NCBI RefSeq assembly: GCF_000226115.1
Contig: NC_016457.1
Location: 4,402,001 to 4,466,000 of the forward strand
Direction of reading: 5' to 3'
Length of the DNA: 64,000 nt
Source: Thermothielavioides terrestris NRRL 8126
Taxonomy: Eukaryota; Ascomycota; Sordariomycetes; Sordariales; Chaetomiaceae
The position numbers were made by a program, and so were the translations under genes. Below are positions 33,080 through 45,102 of this stretch, in pieces; the first letter of the stretch is position 1; each line of letters begins with the position of its first letter. Below the pieces are notes generated by a model. It did not search any database and was not told the origin of the DNA. It worked only from the letters and a program-made list of their open reading frames with translations.

Positions 33080-36000
33080 ATAACCGCTATAGACACCTAA
33101 GCTACGTTCACTATATAGGACCTCCTTACCTAGATAGCTAGAATAATAGAGAACCTAAATATTATAATTGAAAGGGCGAATAGGGTTATAGCTAAAGAAG
33201 ACTGTTAGGCTAAAACCAATAATAGAAGCGTTATATCTTTATAGGCACCTATACCTATATTAAAATAGAAGATTTAAGATATTAGTCTCTTTTAGCTAAA
33301 TATAGAGAACGACTCTAAGGAACCTTAGGACCTATAGTACAATAAGTAATAGCTATACTATAGGGACGTTAACCTTTAGGTTTAGTAAGTGGACTAGGTT
33401 ATTAGGTACTACTTAGTAAAAGAAGAGACCCTATATATAGAGATATAAACCTTATTCTAAGGTTTAGCACTATAGTAGTATAAGCAATAGCTCTTTGCTA
33501 TAAAGAAGGCAATATTGACTATATTTATAAAAATATAGACTAAACGTTTAAAAAAAGAGTTTAGTATTAAGAAATATAAAGTAGAGAAATAGTTAAATGA
33601 AAACTAGTATATTATAAGGGACAACTACAAAGATAAACTAGTTAGGAAATTCGCTATAGAATACTTTAAATATATATATATCTAGGGAGATACTACTAAG
33701 GAGCAATGTCTAATATATCTATATAATAGCCTCTATTCTAAACTTCGCTAGCTTTGCCCTAAACTAGATATAACGACGGAGATAGGTATATTCCTTAATA
33801 TCGTTGATACTAAAGTATATATCGTTAGAGACAAACTCCGATAGGACATTGCTAAGGGCTATATCATTAGCTATAGCTATATCGTTAACAACGTAGATAT
33901 AGAGTACAACGAAGATAGACAAGGAGATAGCTAGGAGGATAGTAGAGCCTTTTAGATAGGAAAAAGTAGAAGAGGATATTACAACTATTAGAAGAGAGAT
34001 AGGGATAGACCTTAGTAGATTGGAAACAACTAATATAGAGATAGCGACTAAATATAGCTATTTAGTAATTGAAATTTCTATAATATAATTAGACGAGGAA
34101 GAGGATACTAACTATTTAACGATTGTAGAGAAGGACTTAGACTATTTAATAGCCTAAGAAAAGGCGATAATAGCAACTAGAGTAAACGACTTCGATAGCT
34201 TTAACGGATTTGTATATATATATATAAGAAGCAGTTTAAAGATAGTATATTTATATACTATAGCGAGATTATAGTAATAGGAGACGATGAGGATGCTAAT
34301 CTTTACTATAAAATACTAGAAAAGGTTAGGTACGTTCTTATTAACGAATACGATATCGAAGCTAAGGACGAGGAATCGGAAGACGAGGAGGCCAACAGTT
34401 CTTACTATATATATTATATATCCTACTAGCCTAGATTGATCTAGAACAAACTGCTACAACAGCTCCTATAGATTTAGTAATATACTGCCTATAGTAGAGT
34501 CTTCGCGATATATCGCGAGCTTTTCAAGTATATAGCAGATAATAGCGACGAAAACAAGTATAAACCTATATAGCCTTAGACGGACCGCTAGTACGACCTT
34601 AATAACAACGAAGATGATCCTAAAGGTAAGGCAATAAACTTTATACTAACTAAAGGATAGATTATAGAAGTATAGCTATATATATCGCTACTAAAGGCGT
34701 TGGATAAGTAAACTATATACCTTATAATCAATATTAGTGTAAATCTAGGCGAACTAGGCACCAAGGTTTACTTCGATATAGGTAGTAATACCAACCTTGT
34801 CGACAAAGAGTTTATCTCCAAGTGGGCTAAACACCTATATTAGATTAATATGAAGCTATACTTCGTTAAAGGCGTTAGAGCCTATACCGAAGTTAAAAAG
34901 TAGGTCGAGTTCAACTTCTATATCTAAGGAATTGTCTATAGTACTAATGTAGAAGGTTATTTTACTATAATAGCCGACGTTATCGAAGATTTAGAAGTAA
35001 AACTGCTGATCGGAACTGACTTTATACTTTGCAACGGAGTAAAGATTGACCTTAATACGTCAACCTATTATTTCTAGTTAGTCTACAATATAAAGGTAAG
35101 AGTGTATATAGAGCGAAGGAGGACGATATAAAAGGTGAAAGCTGTAAATACTATAACGGTTGTACTTATAATAGAACACCTAATTGAGACTACGTTCAAG
35201 CCTATAGACGCCAATGACTATAATATAGATAACTAGAAATATAAGCTCTACTTTGCTTTATATATCGAAGGCGTACTAGACGCTATTGTAAATACGAAGA
35301 GTATATACTAGGCTATTGTATAGAACAACATTGCTCGTCTAATCACTATTGTCAAAGGATAGTATATTAGACACCTCCTCTAGTATAGCCTAGAGGAGGA
35401 TATCTAGGCAATGGTATAGAACTTTATATAGTAGACCTAGGACAACGTTGTAGAAGACAAATATATATAAATAACGACGACTGAGCAATAGGAGCTAAGT
35501 AGTAAGGAACTAGTGACAAAGACGTTAATAGAGGATAAGTATAAGCTACTTACTAAGTAGGAATTCTATATACTATCCTATAGCATTAAGAAACTAGACG
35601 ATATCCTATATATTAAGTTAGTAGCAAAGGTAAACATCTATAGTAGGGACAAACGGTATATAGAAGAAATAAAGGCACTGCTAGACAAGTATAACGTCTT
35701 CTATAACCGTGGCATTGTCCCTATACTAAAGGAGTAGAAGATAAGAATCCTGCTTATCGACAGATAGTAGAACTAGCTTAAACCTATTTAGATCTATCTA
35801 TTGAGCACTAAGGACTAAGCGATTGTCGATAAAGAATATAATAAATTGTATATATAAAGGAAGATAGACTTTATAGACTAGCCAACTCTTGTCGCTTACC
35901 TAGTTTTTATAGTCTATTGTATAGTTGCTAAAAAGACGAAAGGCAAAGCCATTGTAGACCTTTAGCTTTTAAATGTATTGGTAGTACTAGATATATACCT

Positions 36001-39000
36001 ATTACTTAACTAAGACGATATTATAAATATAATAATAGGTAATATAGTCTTTATAGTATTCGACGCTTCTAGATTTTTCTTCTAGCTTCTAGTTATAGAA
36101 GAATACTATAACTATATAGTGGTTATTAGTCCTAGAGGTTTAGAACGTTTAAACGTTGTACTAATGGAGTTTAAAAACTCGCTAGCGTTTATATAGTGCT
36201 TTATAGACCGTTTATTCTATAAGTATAAGCACTTTATATACGCTTATATCAACGATATTATTATTACTAGCAAAGATATAGAGGAGTATCTTAAGTATAT
36301 TGAGACGGTTCTCGATATCTTAGACAAGGTATATATTTATATTTCTATAGAAAAGTCTTTTATAGCCTACCTATCAGTAAGACTCCTTAGTTATATAGTC
36401 AATGGCGAAGGAGTAGCTAAGATAGATAATAGAATTACTGTATTTAAGAAGCTTAAGTTCCCTAATACTTTAGAAGCTTTAGAGTAGTACTTAGGTATAG
36501 CTAAATAGCTATATAAAGGCATCCTATAGTATATAGCGAAGGTATAGCTCTTATAGGACTATAAAACTAAGCTCCTTACCTAAGGGAGAGTGAGTAGGGA
36601 CCTTCCTATCGCTAAGTCGAAGAACGTTAGGAAGGCATTTACTTTAAATACTAAATTCAAGCCTATATTAGTAGAACTAGAGTCCTTTAAGCTATTATAG
36701 AAACATTTATATAAATAGTACTTCTTATACTATTATCGTCCTAATAAGCTACTATTTATTAAGCTCGATATAAGTGGCAAGGGATATAGAGTAATTGTCT
36801 TTTAACTTTATAGCAAATAGGATAGTATTAGTATCCCTAGCTAAGATATTTTAAGCAACGAGATCTAGCTTATTATATTCCTATCTCAACTAACCTCTAA
36901 TGTAGAAAGGAAATATAGGAGTATAGAAGCGGAAGTCGCTACTGTCGTATAGGTAGTTAAGAAGCTCTAGAAAATAATATAGTTAAACCAATATCTAGTG
37001 AATATTCTAATAGACTATATAGTAACTAGAGGTATTGTAAAATATATGTCTCTCGCTACTATAGACCTTACGAAAGCTAATCTAAAGCTTGTCAACGCTA
37101 TAAACTAGCTATCCTAGTTCGACCTTAATATCTTCTATATATTAGGAAAACTCAACGTTGTACTAGACGCCTTGTTATACTTGCCAACTTTCGAGGAAGA
37201 CGCCCTTAACGAAACCCGAGACGCTATTAACGAACTAGAGGACATTTGGTCTACTACTTAGATCGACACTAAGGAATACTACGCTATAGACACTAGTACC
37301 TTTAAGCTAGTTATTAGTGACAAGTTTAAAGCTAAGTTGGCCGTCGTTTACCCTAACGACTATAGGTATAATAAGATTATTAGGAACCTCTATAATATAG
37401 AAGAATAAGCTAAGAAAATCACTAAGTAGAAAGAACGTAAGGAGTAAGAAGGGGAGCTACAAAGAAGATAGTACTAAAAGCTATAGATTGGGCTATATAA
37501 GCTAAAAGATAAACTCCTCTACTATATCAACTACAAAGAAGTAAGGAAGCTCTATATCCCTAGTAGCTATATTAAGGACATTCTTATCGTTATATACAAT
37601 AACATTTACTACTTTAGTATAGACAATATAATAGTGAGCCTATTAGTATTCGCCTTTAGCTAAAAGCGTTGGATAGTATATAAGTATATCTAGTACTGCC
37701 CTATATATAGAGAAAACTAGATCTTAAGAGAACCGAAGCCTAGAGACCTTTAGCTAATTTGGATACCGCTATAGCTTTTCTACACTATTACTATAGATTT
37801 TATCGTCGGTTTACTAGCTATACCCTCTAAAGGGACCCTATAGTCGATAAAGAAGTACCTAATCCTCAACGCTATATATACTATTACCTATAAGTTTAGT
37901 AAGAAAAAGCTTCTTATAGCTAGAAACAATAAAATATTAGTAGAGGAATAGGTAGTTATAATCCTTAGAGCATTGACGTATATAGATTGGAGACTCCTAG
38001 TGTAAATCATTAGTAATAGAGACCCTAAGTTCACCTTAGACCTATAGAAAGAAATCTTTTGTATCCTAGATATTAGCCTCCTTTTCTCAATAGCGCATTA
38101 CCCTTGGATAGATAGTCAGTTAGAAAGGACGAACTAAATAGTAAAAATCGCTATTTATATAGAAGCTATAGAGAGACTAGGGACGCTATAGCTTCTACTT
38201 CTCTCTATACTATAGTACAACCTTAATAATATACTTATAGTTACCGTTGGAAGGTCGTTAAACGAGTTGATATATAGCTTTAAACTATACTCTATCCTAG
38301 ATATCTTTCACTATAAGAAGGGTACTACTACCTTTATAGAAGCTATTAATATTCTTTGGAAATAGTATTAAAAGGAAGTAGTAGAACGGATCGACTATAT
38401 AGGCGCTATTGCAAAGATACACTATAATGATAAGTATACGCCTATTAAGTTCAAAGTAGGAGATACTGTTTATTTACGACTATACAATAGATACTATCTC
38501 CTAGGCAAGCTTAAACAAAAGTGGTCGCTACAATAGGTAGGACTATTTAAGATTGTCTATAAAATCGATAGGAACGCCTATAAGCTTGACTTCCTAGCTA
38601 GTTGGAAAGTTTACCCTATAGTTTTAGTTTCTTAGTTGTAGAAACTAGATTAGGGGAAGGACCTATTTAGCTATAACGTAGAACCCCCTAGCCCTATGAT
38701 TATTGATGGAGATAAGCATTAGGAAGTCGACAAGATCGTATAATAGCGTATCGTCTAGAGGAATAGGAGACCTAAGGTCAAGTATTTAGTATAATAGAAA
38801 GGTTTCATTGCTAAGGACGACCTATAGATCCTATATATCTAGCTTATTAACGATGCTAAAGAGCTTATCGAAGAATATAAAAGGGCGTACCCTATCGACT
38901 AGGAGAAGGAACACTGTAATAAGGGCATCGTTATTAAGGAGTAGGAAGCAGTGATAGAGATCCCTCGACATTGGAACTAAATTGTCGTTGAGCTACTATA

Positions 39001-39030
39001 AAGGAAGGGTAGCGACTAATAATAGCTATA
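33080..39030 (+). pseudogene. gag-pol relic of element C with chromodomain
   Basis: In order on plus: a gag with RIP stops (33080-34200); retropepsin near 34760, VYFDIGSNTNLVD, where DIG replaces the catalytic DTG by C-to-T; ALIGTDF-type end near 35015; RT with YAYINDIIITSK near 36240 (YINDI for a YVDDI box); RNase H DISGKGYRVIVF near 36770; integrase 37500-38450; the integrase tail KVGDTVYLRL near 38455; and a chromodomain near 38720-38890 with KVKYLV..KGF and LINDAKELIEEY. Chromodomain-bearing gypsy elements (chromoviruses) target heterochromatin, which suits this location. It is not functional. Confidence 0.8.
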
Positions 39031-39717
39031 CTATTACTAATATTTACTTTTTTATTTCCTCTTTCCCTCTCTTTCTTTATTCGCTTATACTTTCTTTAAT
39101 AAGATATATTCGTTTTAGTATATCTATCACCGTTATACTACTACTAGATATATAAACACTATCCCTATCTTATAGATCTCCTTTTCTCCTTTTCCCTTTT
39201 CTTGCCTTGTACTTAGACAATACTACTGCTTCTAGTTATAAAACTATAATTATTCAATTTGTTAAATACTCTACTTAGCCTAGTTTTCCTATATATAGAT
39301 TTGTTACTAGCCTCGATTTACAATAGTTAGGAAGAGCTATTCTATTGCTATAAAGGTATAGGGCTCTACGCTTCGAAAGTAAAAATTTCTATTTACTAGC
39401 CACTGCTAGATAATAGTACTGTTTATTAGCTATAGTCGCTATACAACTGTTTTTATTTACTTTTTAAATAGTTTAATACAAGCTATTGCGATTTTCCTTT
39501 CCTTGTATATTGCACCCTTTATACCTATCTCCTATAGCACTTCTATATTGTAATCCGTTATATTCGTTATACAATCAATCTTTAAGCATCTTCTATACTG
39601 AACTATATATACTTATACAAGTAGCTGTCTATTAGTATACGTTTATACTATAGTTGTAACCTAAGACAATTCGCTATACGCTTTTATAAGACCTACTACA
39701 ATGGTAAGACCGACTAA

Positions 39718-41850
39718 ATGGTCGATTCGTCTAACTCGTTTATATTATTAAGTAGCGAAGCGCTTAAAGCCAACTATATCGACATTATAAAAGGAGATAT
39801 ACAACTAGCTTTTGTTATATATAAGATGCCTCCTTATAGAAGAAGAGCGACTACTAGAAATCGTACTACTAGTACTAAAAAGAGAGAAAGCGCTTACCTC
39901 GCTATAAAACAAGTAGGAGATATAAAGAAGGTCGCTATTATACCTAACGTTTCCCTATATACTGTAGACAAGTATATAGCCTAGTAAGCTACAACTAAGT
40001 ATATCGCTACTAGAACTATCTACAACAACGAAATGATAGCTACTAAGAAAGCTGATATAGCTAGAGCGATCTAGAACAGTTTAGAAACTATATATAAGGA
40101 GATGTTGTAGAAAGTTTTAAATCCTATTATAATTATCAATAGCAAGTACAAAGCTGCTAAGGACAACGAAGGAGAACTTAATAGCGATATAGTATAGAAC
40201 CGCCTAGATACTCTCCTGACTTATAAATATATAGAGGGAGAGTAGCCTCTATAGCGTATACTTAGAATCCGGTACTTTGAAGCCAATAGCGCTATAGCTA
40301 CCTACGTATAGTATAAAGGGCCTCGATAGGCTATATATATAGTATCTAACAACGAAGTTATTGTAAGCAATGACGATTAAGATACTTTAGACGACGATAG
40401 TACCGAATATATAAGCGACGAAGAAGACGTGGCCACTGAGCTATATCGTATCCTAGAGCTATAGGAAACTTATATATCCTATAGATACTCCTATCGCCCT
40501 ATAAAAGCTATAAACAAGTATATCGCTACTATAAGCGAAGCTCTTACTTATATATACGTAGATTTTAGCTACGACAAAGAGTATATAGCAAAACTTATAA
40601 TATAGTTTATTAGATTCTATTACGTAGTCCTAAAGAAAGATTTCGATAGTAAGCTTACTAGCTTCGCTTACAACCTATATGTCTATAGAATTAAAGGGAC
40701 AATTAAGAAAGCCTTTAAGGAGTTCTAGGAGACTAGTATAGTAATAGTAAGCTAGATACTAACTATAATTGAAATTCTCGCTTTACGATATATATCGCCT
40801 AAAGGAGAAAGCAACCTATCTATTAATGTAATATTGGTAGAACTTAGTCTTATATACTATAATAACGCTAAGGCTATAGACGTAGTAAGCGGTGCTAGTT
40901 ATATAGTTACTATGAATAACATTGCTATTAAGTCCCTTTAAGTAGATATAAAGAGCGTCTAAGCATTTATTAAAGACCTATTGTAATTTGTATAAAATTA
41001 CTAAGCTTATATTAAGAAGGTCGAGAAGACCGCTATAGAATCTACGAGGTATATTAGTACTATAGACGTAAATAGGAGAGCTAGTTGTATAGAGCTAGAT
41101 AGCCTTACCTTCTAAGACAACCTAGATAAAATGTACTATCATTGGATCGAGAAGGTTAGCGATATATAGCTAACCTACAATAAGACTATAATAGAACTCT
41201 ATTACAAGGATAATATATTTAGAAAGGAGATCGATACTACTATCTAAGTTATTATAAATATATACAACGTCGTTTATATAGGACTAATGTAGTGTATATA
41301 GGACGCTAAACGCTATCTATTAGCTATTGAATCCTATACTGTTATAACCAATATAACCGCCGCTAAAATAGGAATTGCGAAATAGGCTACTACAACTATC
41401 TAAACTGTTAGACACTAAGAAGTAGTACCTAAGGTCAGCTACATTATAACTATAATAACGATATACTCTACTAAGGCTATATAACCGCTTACGTAGAAGA
41501 TATTTATTAAGGTACCTATTGCTAAAGCTACGCTACCAATTGTACCGACAACGCTAGCTAAGACGTTATAAAGCTAGCGTAATAAAAGCACCTATTCAAC
41601 GTTAGGAGCTAAAACCGCCGAAGCTACTACTACTAAGCGCTAGCGCAAAGTGACTATAGACGATAAAATATAGGAGACGCCAATGTATTTACCGAAGAGA
41701 ACTAAGAAAGCGCCTATATCTACTAAGTATAAACTAATATCAAAGGTATTTAAGACGGATAAAGATAACCTTTATATAAGCGATAGTATAGTCGACCTCG
41801 ACAAATAGAACAAATAAACGGATATATTGTAATAGAGAACTTCGCTATAG
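39718..41850 (+). pseudogene. Extra ORF downstream of pol in element C
   Basis: A single frame of about 700 codons runs from ATG 39718 to about 41850, broken only by TAG/TAA at likely former Gln/Trp codons. The intact first part (to 39984) ends a segment with a Lys/Arg-rich MPPYRRRATTRNRTTSTKKR stretch and then a possible helix-turn-helix (DIKKVAIIPNVSLYTVDKYI). Later parts are acidic, then Lys/Thr-rich near the C-terminus. It lies where env-like or accessory genes sit in some LTR elements, but it shows no signal peptide or transmembrane segment, so it is not env-like. I do not recognise the family. Confidence 0.5.
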
Positions 41851-41990
41851 ACTAAGATAATAGAAGTAGGAATCCTATATAAGGTATAATATAGATTAGT
41901 TTTCTTTCCTTTCTATACGCTCCCTTATCTTATATTAAGTTCTATAATAATAGCAAGGACGCTATCTTTTTCTTTTTGTCCCTAGGCACT

Positions 41991-42238
41991 TGTTATATAT
42001 AACTATAGCAAAGGCACCTATAACCGTACTGTGGTTAGGGGTAACGAGCGTTCCCCTTAAAAAGGGAACTTCGTCTACAACTCTTTTGTAGAGACTAGAC
42101 TGCATCAATATACTTTTGTGATATATACTAGTGTTCAGGAGTGCCGCCTTATCAGTTGACGAGACTAAGAGGCATTGATCTTTCTTACCCTCTTACGTTT
42201 ACCGCTAGATGGTCACTAAGGGCTATCCGCGTATAACA
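41991..42238 (+). repeat. 3' LTR of element C
   Basis: 248 bp, less mutated than the 5' copy, beginning TGTTATATATAAC and ending CGCGTATAACA. Confidence 0.92.
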
Positions 42239-42543
42239 TTAGCTAAGCCCTATAAGGCACTGCCCTATAGAAAGCCCTATAAGAAGATCTCTTGCTATCT
42301 AAACCCACCTATCGACCTCTCCAATATCTAAGACCCTAGCCTTACTTAAGACTAGCCTAGCTAGTTTACTATTGAACAGAGGGTAACACCTAAGGATATT
42401 AGCTAAGCCCTATAAGGCACTGCCCTATAGAAAGCTCTATAAGAAGACCTATTGCCCACTGGCCTACTTAAGGCCTATAGCTAACCGCTAGCTTAAGTCT
42501 TAGCAATATTAGCCACTAGATGCTTATTGTTAATATATGACAA
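42239..42543 (+). mobile_element. Tad-like LINE, right part with tandem duplication
   Basis: The LINE resumes at the TTAGC target copy. A unit ending GGATATTAGCTAAGCCCTAT is repeated: 42239 to about 42397 repeats the material found again from about 42398, and also the 75 bp left of 30414, so the LINE carries a roughly 160-bp tandem duplication. The second unit leads into an RT start reading GTAL*KAL*EDLLPTGLLKA, matching the KAPG-D-LP motif of LINE RTs. The LINE is lost after about 42543. Confidence 0.65.
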
Positions 42544-43595
42544 TATAAATAACTAATACTAAGCATTTCCCTATAATAAACCCCCTTTCTAAAGGTTCTT
42601 TAACAATATAACTACTACAGTACTATAACTTATACTTTGGCAGTCGTAGATAGCTAGCAACAGCTATTGATAACTGATAACAACTGTCAAAGGCTGTCGA
42701 CCTTAACGTTTGACAGCGGCTGAGAGCAAATCTAGATAAATAGGTCTGAGCTGTTGGAGATCTAAGTTTAAGCCGTTAGATCCGAGTTAAGCCGTTAGAT
42801 CCGAACGTCATTGGATCTAAACGTTTATATCTAAACGTTATACTCTAGATCTAAACGTTAGACTCTAGATCTAAACGTTATACTCTTATAACTTAACTGA
42901 ATATAGCTAATTCAATCTCGATAGGATATTCGGATCTAGCTTTAAGCGTTCACAACTACGTCGGAGCATTCGAGTAAGCCAAACAAAGCTGAAGATACGT
43001 ACTATAGCTCTTCGTCTATATAGTAATGCAATGCCTCCTAGCTTTATAAGATAGAACCTGTTGAGAATAGATCTTTTTGCAAGTTGAACTCGTAGCCTCT
43101 GCTTCTTTAATCTATTTTTGTATATGCAGTAGTCACCACTTGCGCTACGCCATCTCTGTGACGAAGTACACTAGTACTAGGGTCCGAAGACCTTATATCC
43201 TTGCGATCAACCTCCCTGTTCCGAACCATCCTTCAAACCATCCTCCTGAACCTCCGAACCTTCTAATACCTCCCGATCGACCTACCCTACACCTCTAGTG
43301 CATACCTTCGAACCTGCCCTCCAGTGCTAGCCCTCTCCTCTAGCACAATAACAATCTGTCTCTCTGACACTTATAAGTAGAATGGTTCTCTCTATAGTTC
43401 AAAGTAGCTAAAACAGTAGTTGTAACAGCATAGTACACTGACCACCGTCACATGACTTGCGCACGGACCTATTACGTGATCACACACTTACGTGACCTCC
43501 TGAGTTGGTGGATTTGCAAAATTCGAGTCGACTTCTAGATTAGGAAGGAGGGGTTGACTTGCCAATAAGGAAGAACGCGCTAATAAGGCAAACTG
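42544..43595. repeat. Unclassified repeat-derived sequence with 20-bp tandem units
   Basis: No gene. At 42814-42892 there are about four units of GATCTAAACGTTATACTCTA, and just before them two AAGCCGTTAGATCCGA units. 43060-43590 is less RIP-mutated and contains a short open frame (43077-43298) with no recognisable domain. Confidence 0.5.
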
Positions 43596-43793
43596 TGACA
43601 CGCTATAGCGAGCTGCGAGGTGTGGATGCAACGGTGGGATCGTAGTAGAGTATTGGAATGCAAAGAGAGTGCGTTGTTTTAGTACAAAGGAGAGCTAAAG
43701 ACTGAACAGAGCGTGGTATATATACATCTAGGAGTGGGGAACTATGGCCAGTGCGCTGTGCCAAGCTCTGAGCTCCTTACCCCTGACGTGACA
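43596..43793 (-). repeat. 3' LTR of the RIP-degraded copia element
   Basis: 198 bp, the less mutated of the pair, preceded by AACTG. Confidence 0.93.
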
Positions 43794-44013
43794 CACCCCC
43801 TAGTTGTTTAATAGAGCGCCTGAATATGTGCGAGTTGAACAACTGAACTGCGAAAAAACTAGAATATAGGAAATTCTTATAAACAGTAGGTTGTATAGGA
43901 GTAGGTTGCGTAAGGCTATAAGAAATTCTGAAGCGCGATTCTAGCTAATTAGAGCGCTTAGATCTGGGGGAGGTATAAATTCCTGCTAGTAGGAGCTCAA
44001 GCTTCCTTCTTCC

Positions 44014-44021
44014 TATATATA
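44014..44021 (+). promoter_or_regulatory. Candidate TATA box for the antisense gene
   Basis: TATATAT(A) about 75 bp upstream of ATG 44092, on the strand opposite gag-pol, inside the element. In TA-rich sequence this can be chance, but the position suits an internal promoter. Confidence 0.3.
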
Positions 44022-44091
44022 TCCTCTTGTTTATATACGTAGTAGCTACTACTACTACTATTCCTAGCTCCCTAGAGTGTGTGAGACCACT

Positions 44092-45102
44092 ATGCCTCTA
44101 TACTTCGATATCTTCTTAGACAAATTGCCTATACCTTCGCCTACCCCTTTAGAGGAGGGTAACAGTGCTAAAGAGCTTGTAGTAGAACCTACTACCCTAT
44201 ATACTGCTTCTAAAGAGCTTGCTACGCCTTCTTCTAACTAGCGTCGCGGTCCCCTAGTCGAGTGAGTTATATACTCTTCCTTTTAGCTTACTGCTATATC
44301 GCTCTAATATACTCCTTAGTTATATACTATAAATGACTATAAAGTATAAGATCCTATACCTAGGTTGTATATACGCTACTTTTATAGGCTTCTACAATAG
44401 AACCTACTATAACTATAATGGCTATAGTATATACTACTAGTACTGTAAACGCTTTAACTATAGCTATAAGCCAATCCTACCTACTATTGTAAAGAAGGTA
44501 TAAGCTTTGACTATAGCTATTAACGACTTCGACTAGAAGGTGAGTCTTTACTATCCGCTACTCTATACTCCCTATCTAATATCGAATAGGCTACAAAGAA
44601 GATTCGTTCTATACTTTATATGCTTTTAAACGATCTTTAAGAGGTCGAGGAGGAGGGAGAGCAGGAGAATACGGATATAGCAGAGCCAGTGAAGGAGTAG
44701 CCTTAGTAGTAGGTGTAGGAGTAGGCGTAGAAGGTCCCTATAGTCGCCTAGGGTAGAGCCCTAGATGACCCCCTTGATTTTACGCCTATAGCGTTGATAG
44801 AGAGTAAGGCGTAGGAGATACTCTCTAAGTAGGTAGAGAGCAATAAATTGGTTGATAATTGGGAACTAGAGTAGATCGTTGTATAGACAATAGAGCTAGT
44901 AGAGCGATTAGAGATATAGGCGAAGATCCTTTGGCTTTAGGGAAAGGCGGCGATAATAGAGCTTATTAATCGCTAGAATATATAGGGCGAGAGTATAGAA
45001 TAGCAGCAGTAGATAGTCTTTATAAAGAAGATAGTTGACTCCTCTACTCTTTTTTTACCTAACGTATATTTTAAAAGTTCAATAGAGTGTAGAAGTGCTT
45101 GA
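44092..45102 (+). pseudogene. Antisense, intron-containing accessory gene relic in copia
   Basis: Three exons, 44092-44261, 44320-44539 and 44590-45102 (about 300 codons). Intron 1: GTGAGT donor, CTAAT branch, CTCCTTAG acceptor, phase 2. Intron 2: GTGAGT donor, CTAAT branch, CGAATAG acceptor, phase 0. The frame stays in register through both junctions and is broken only by TAG/TAA until a TGA at 45100-45102. Exon 2 has YLGC, then Tyr 13 residues later, then Y-x2-C, matching the Cys spacing of the intact gene at 58037-58950 if Tyr stands for Cys. After the phase-0 intron comes KKIRSILYMLLNDL and then an acidic tract, again as in the intact gene. It ends tail to tail with pol, overlapping it by about 30 nt. 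Function unknown. Confidence 0.7.

Larger units (their letters stand above)
31654..42238 (+). mobile_element. Chromodomain Ty3/gypsy element C, 10.6 kb, RIP-degraded
   Basis: Direct LTRs of exactly 248 bp (31654-31901, 41991-42238) with 9-bp terminal inverted repeats TGTTATACG/CGTATAACA, visible in full when RIP changes are allowed for. The primer-binding site TGGTACCTAC starts at 31904. The interior has gag, retropepsin, RT, RNase H, integrase and a chromodomain on plus, followed by about 2.9 kb with an extra open frame before the 3' LTR. Its right flank is TTAGC (42239-42243), matching the base pairs left of element B rather than those left of its own 5' LTR (ACCCT). Confidence 0.9.

Noticed and set aside
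39718..39984. A free-standing 88-aa gene
   Set aside because: It is the first, unbroken part of the longer RIP-mutated frame within element C.
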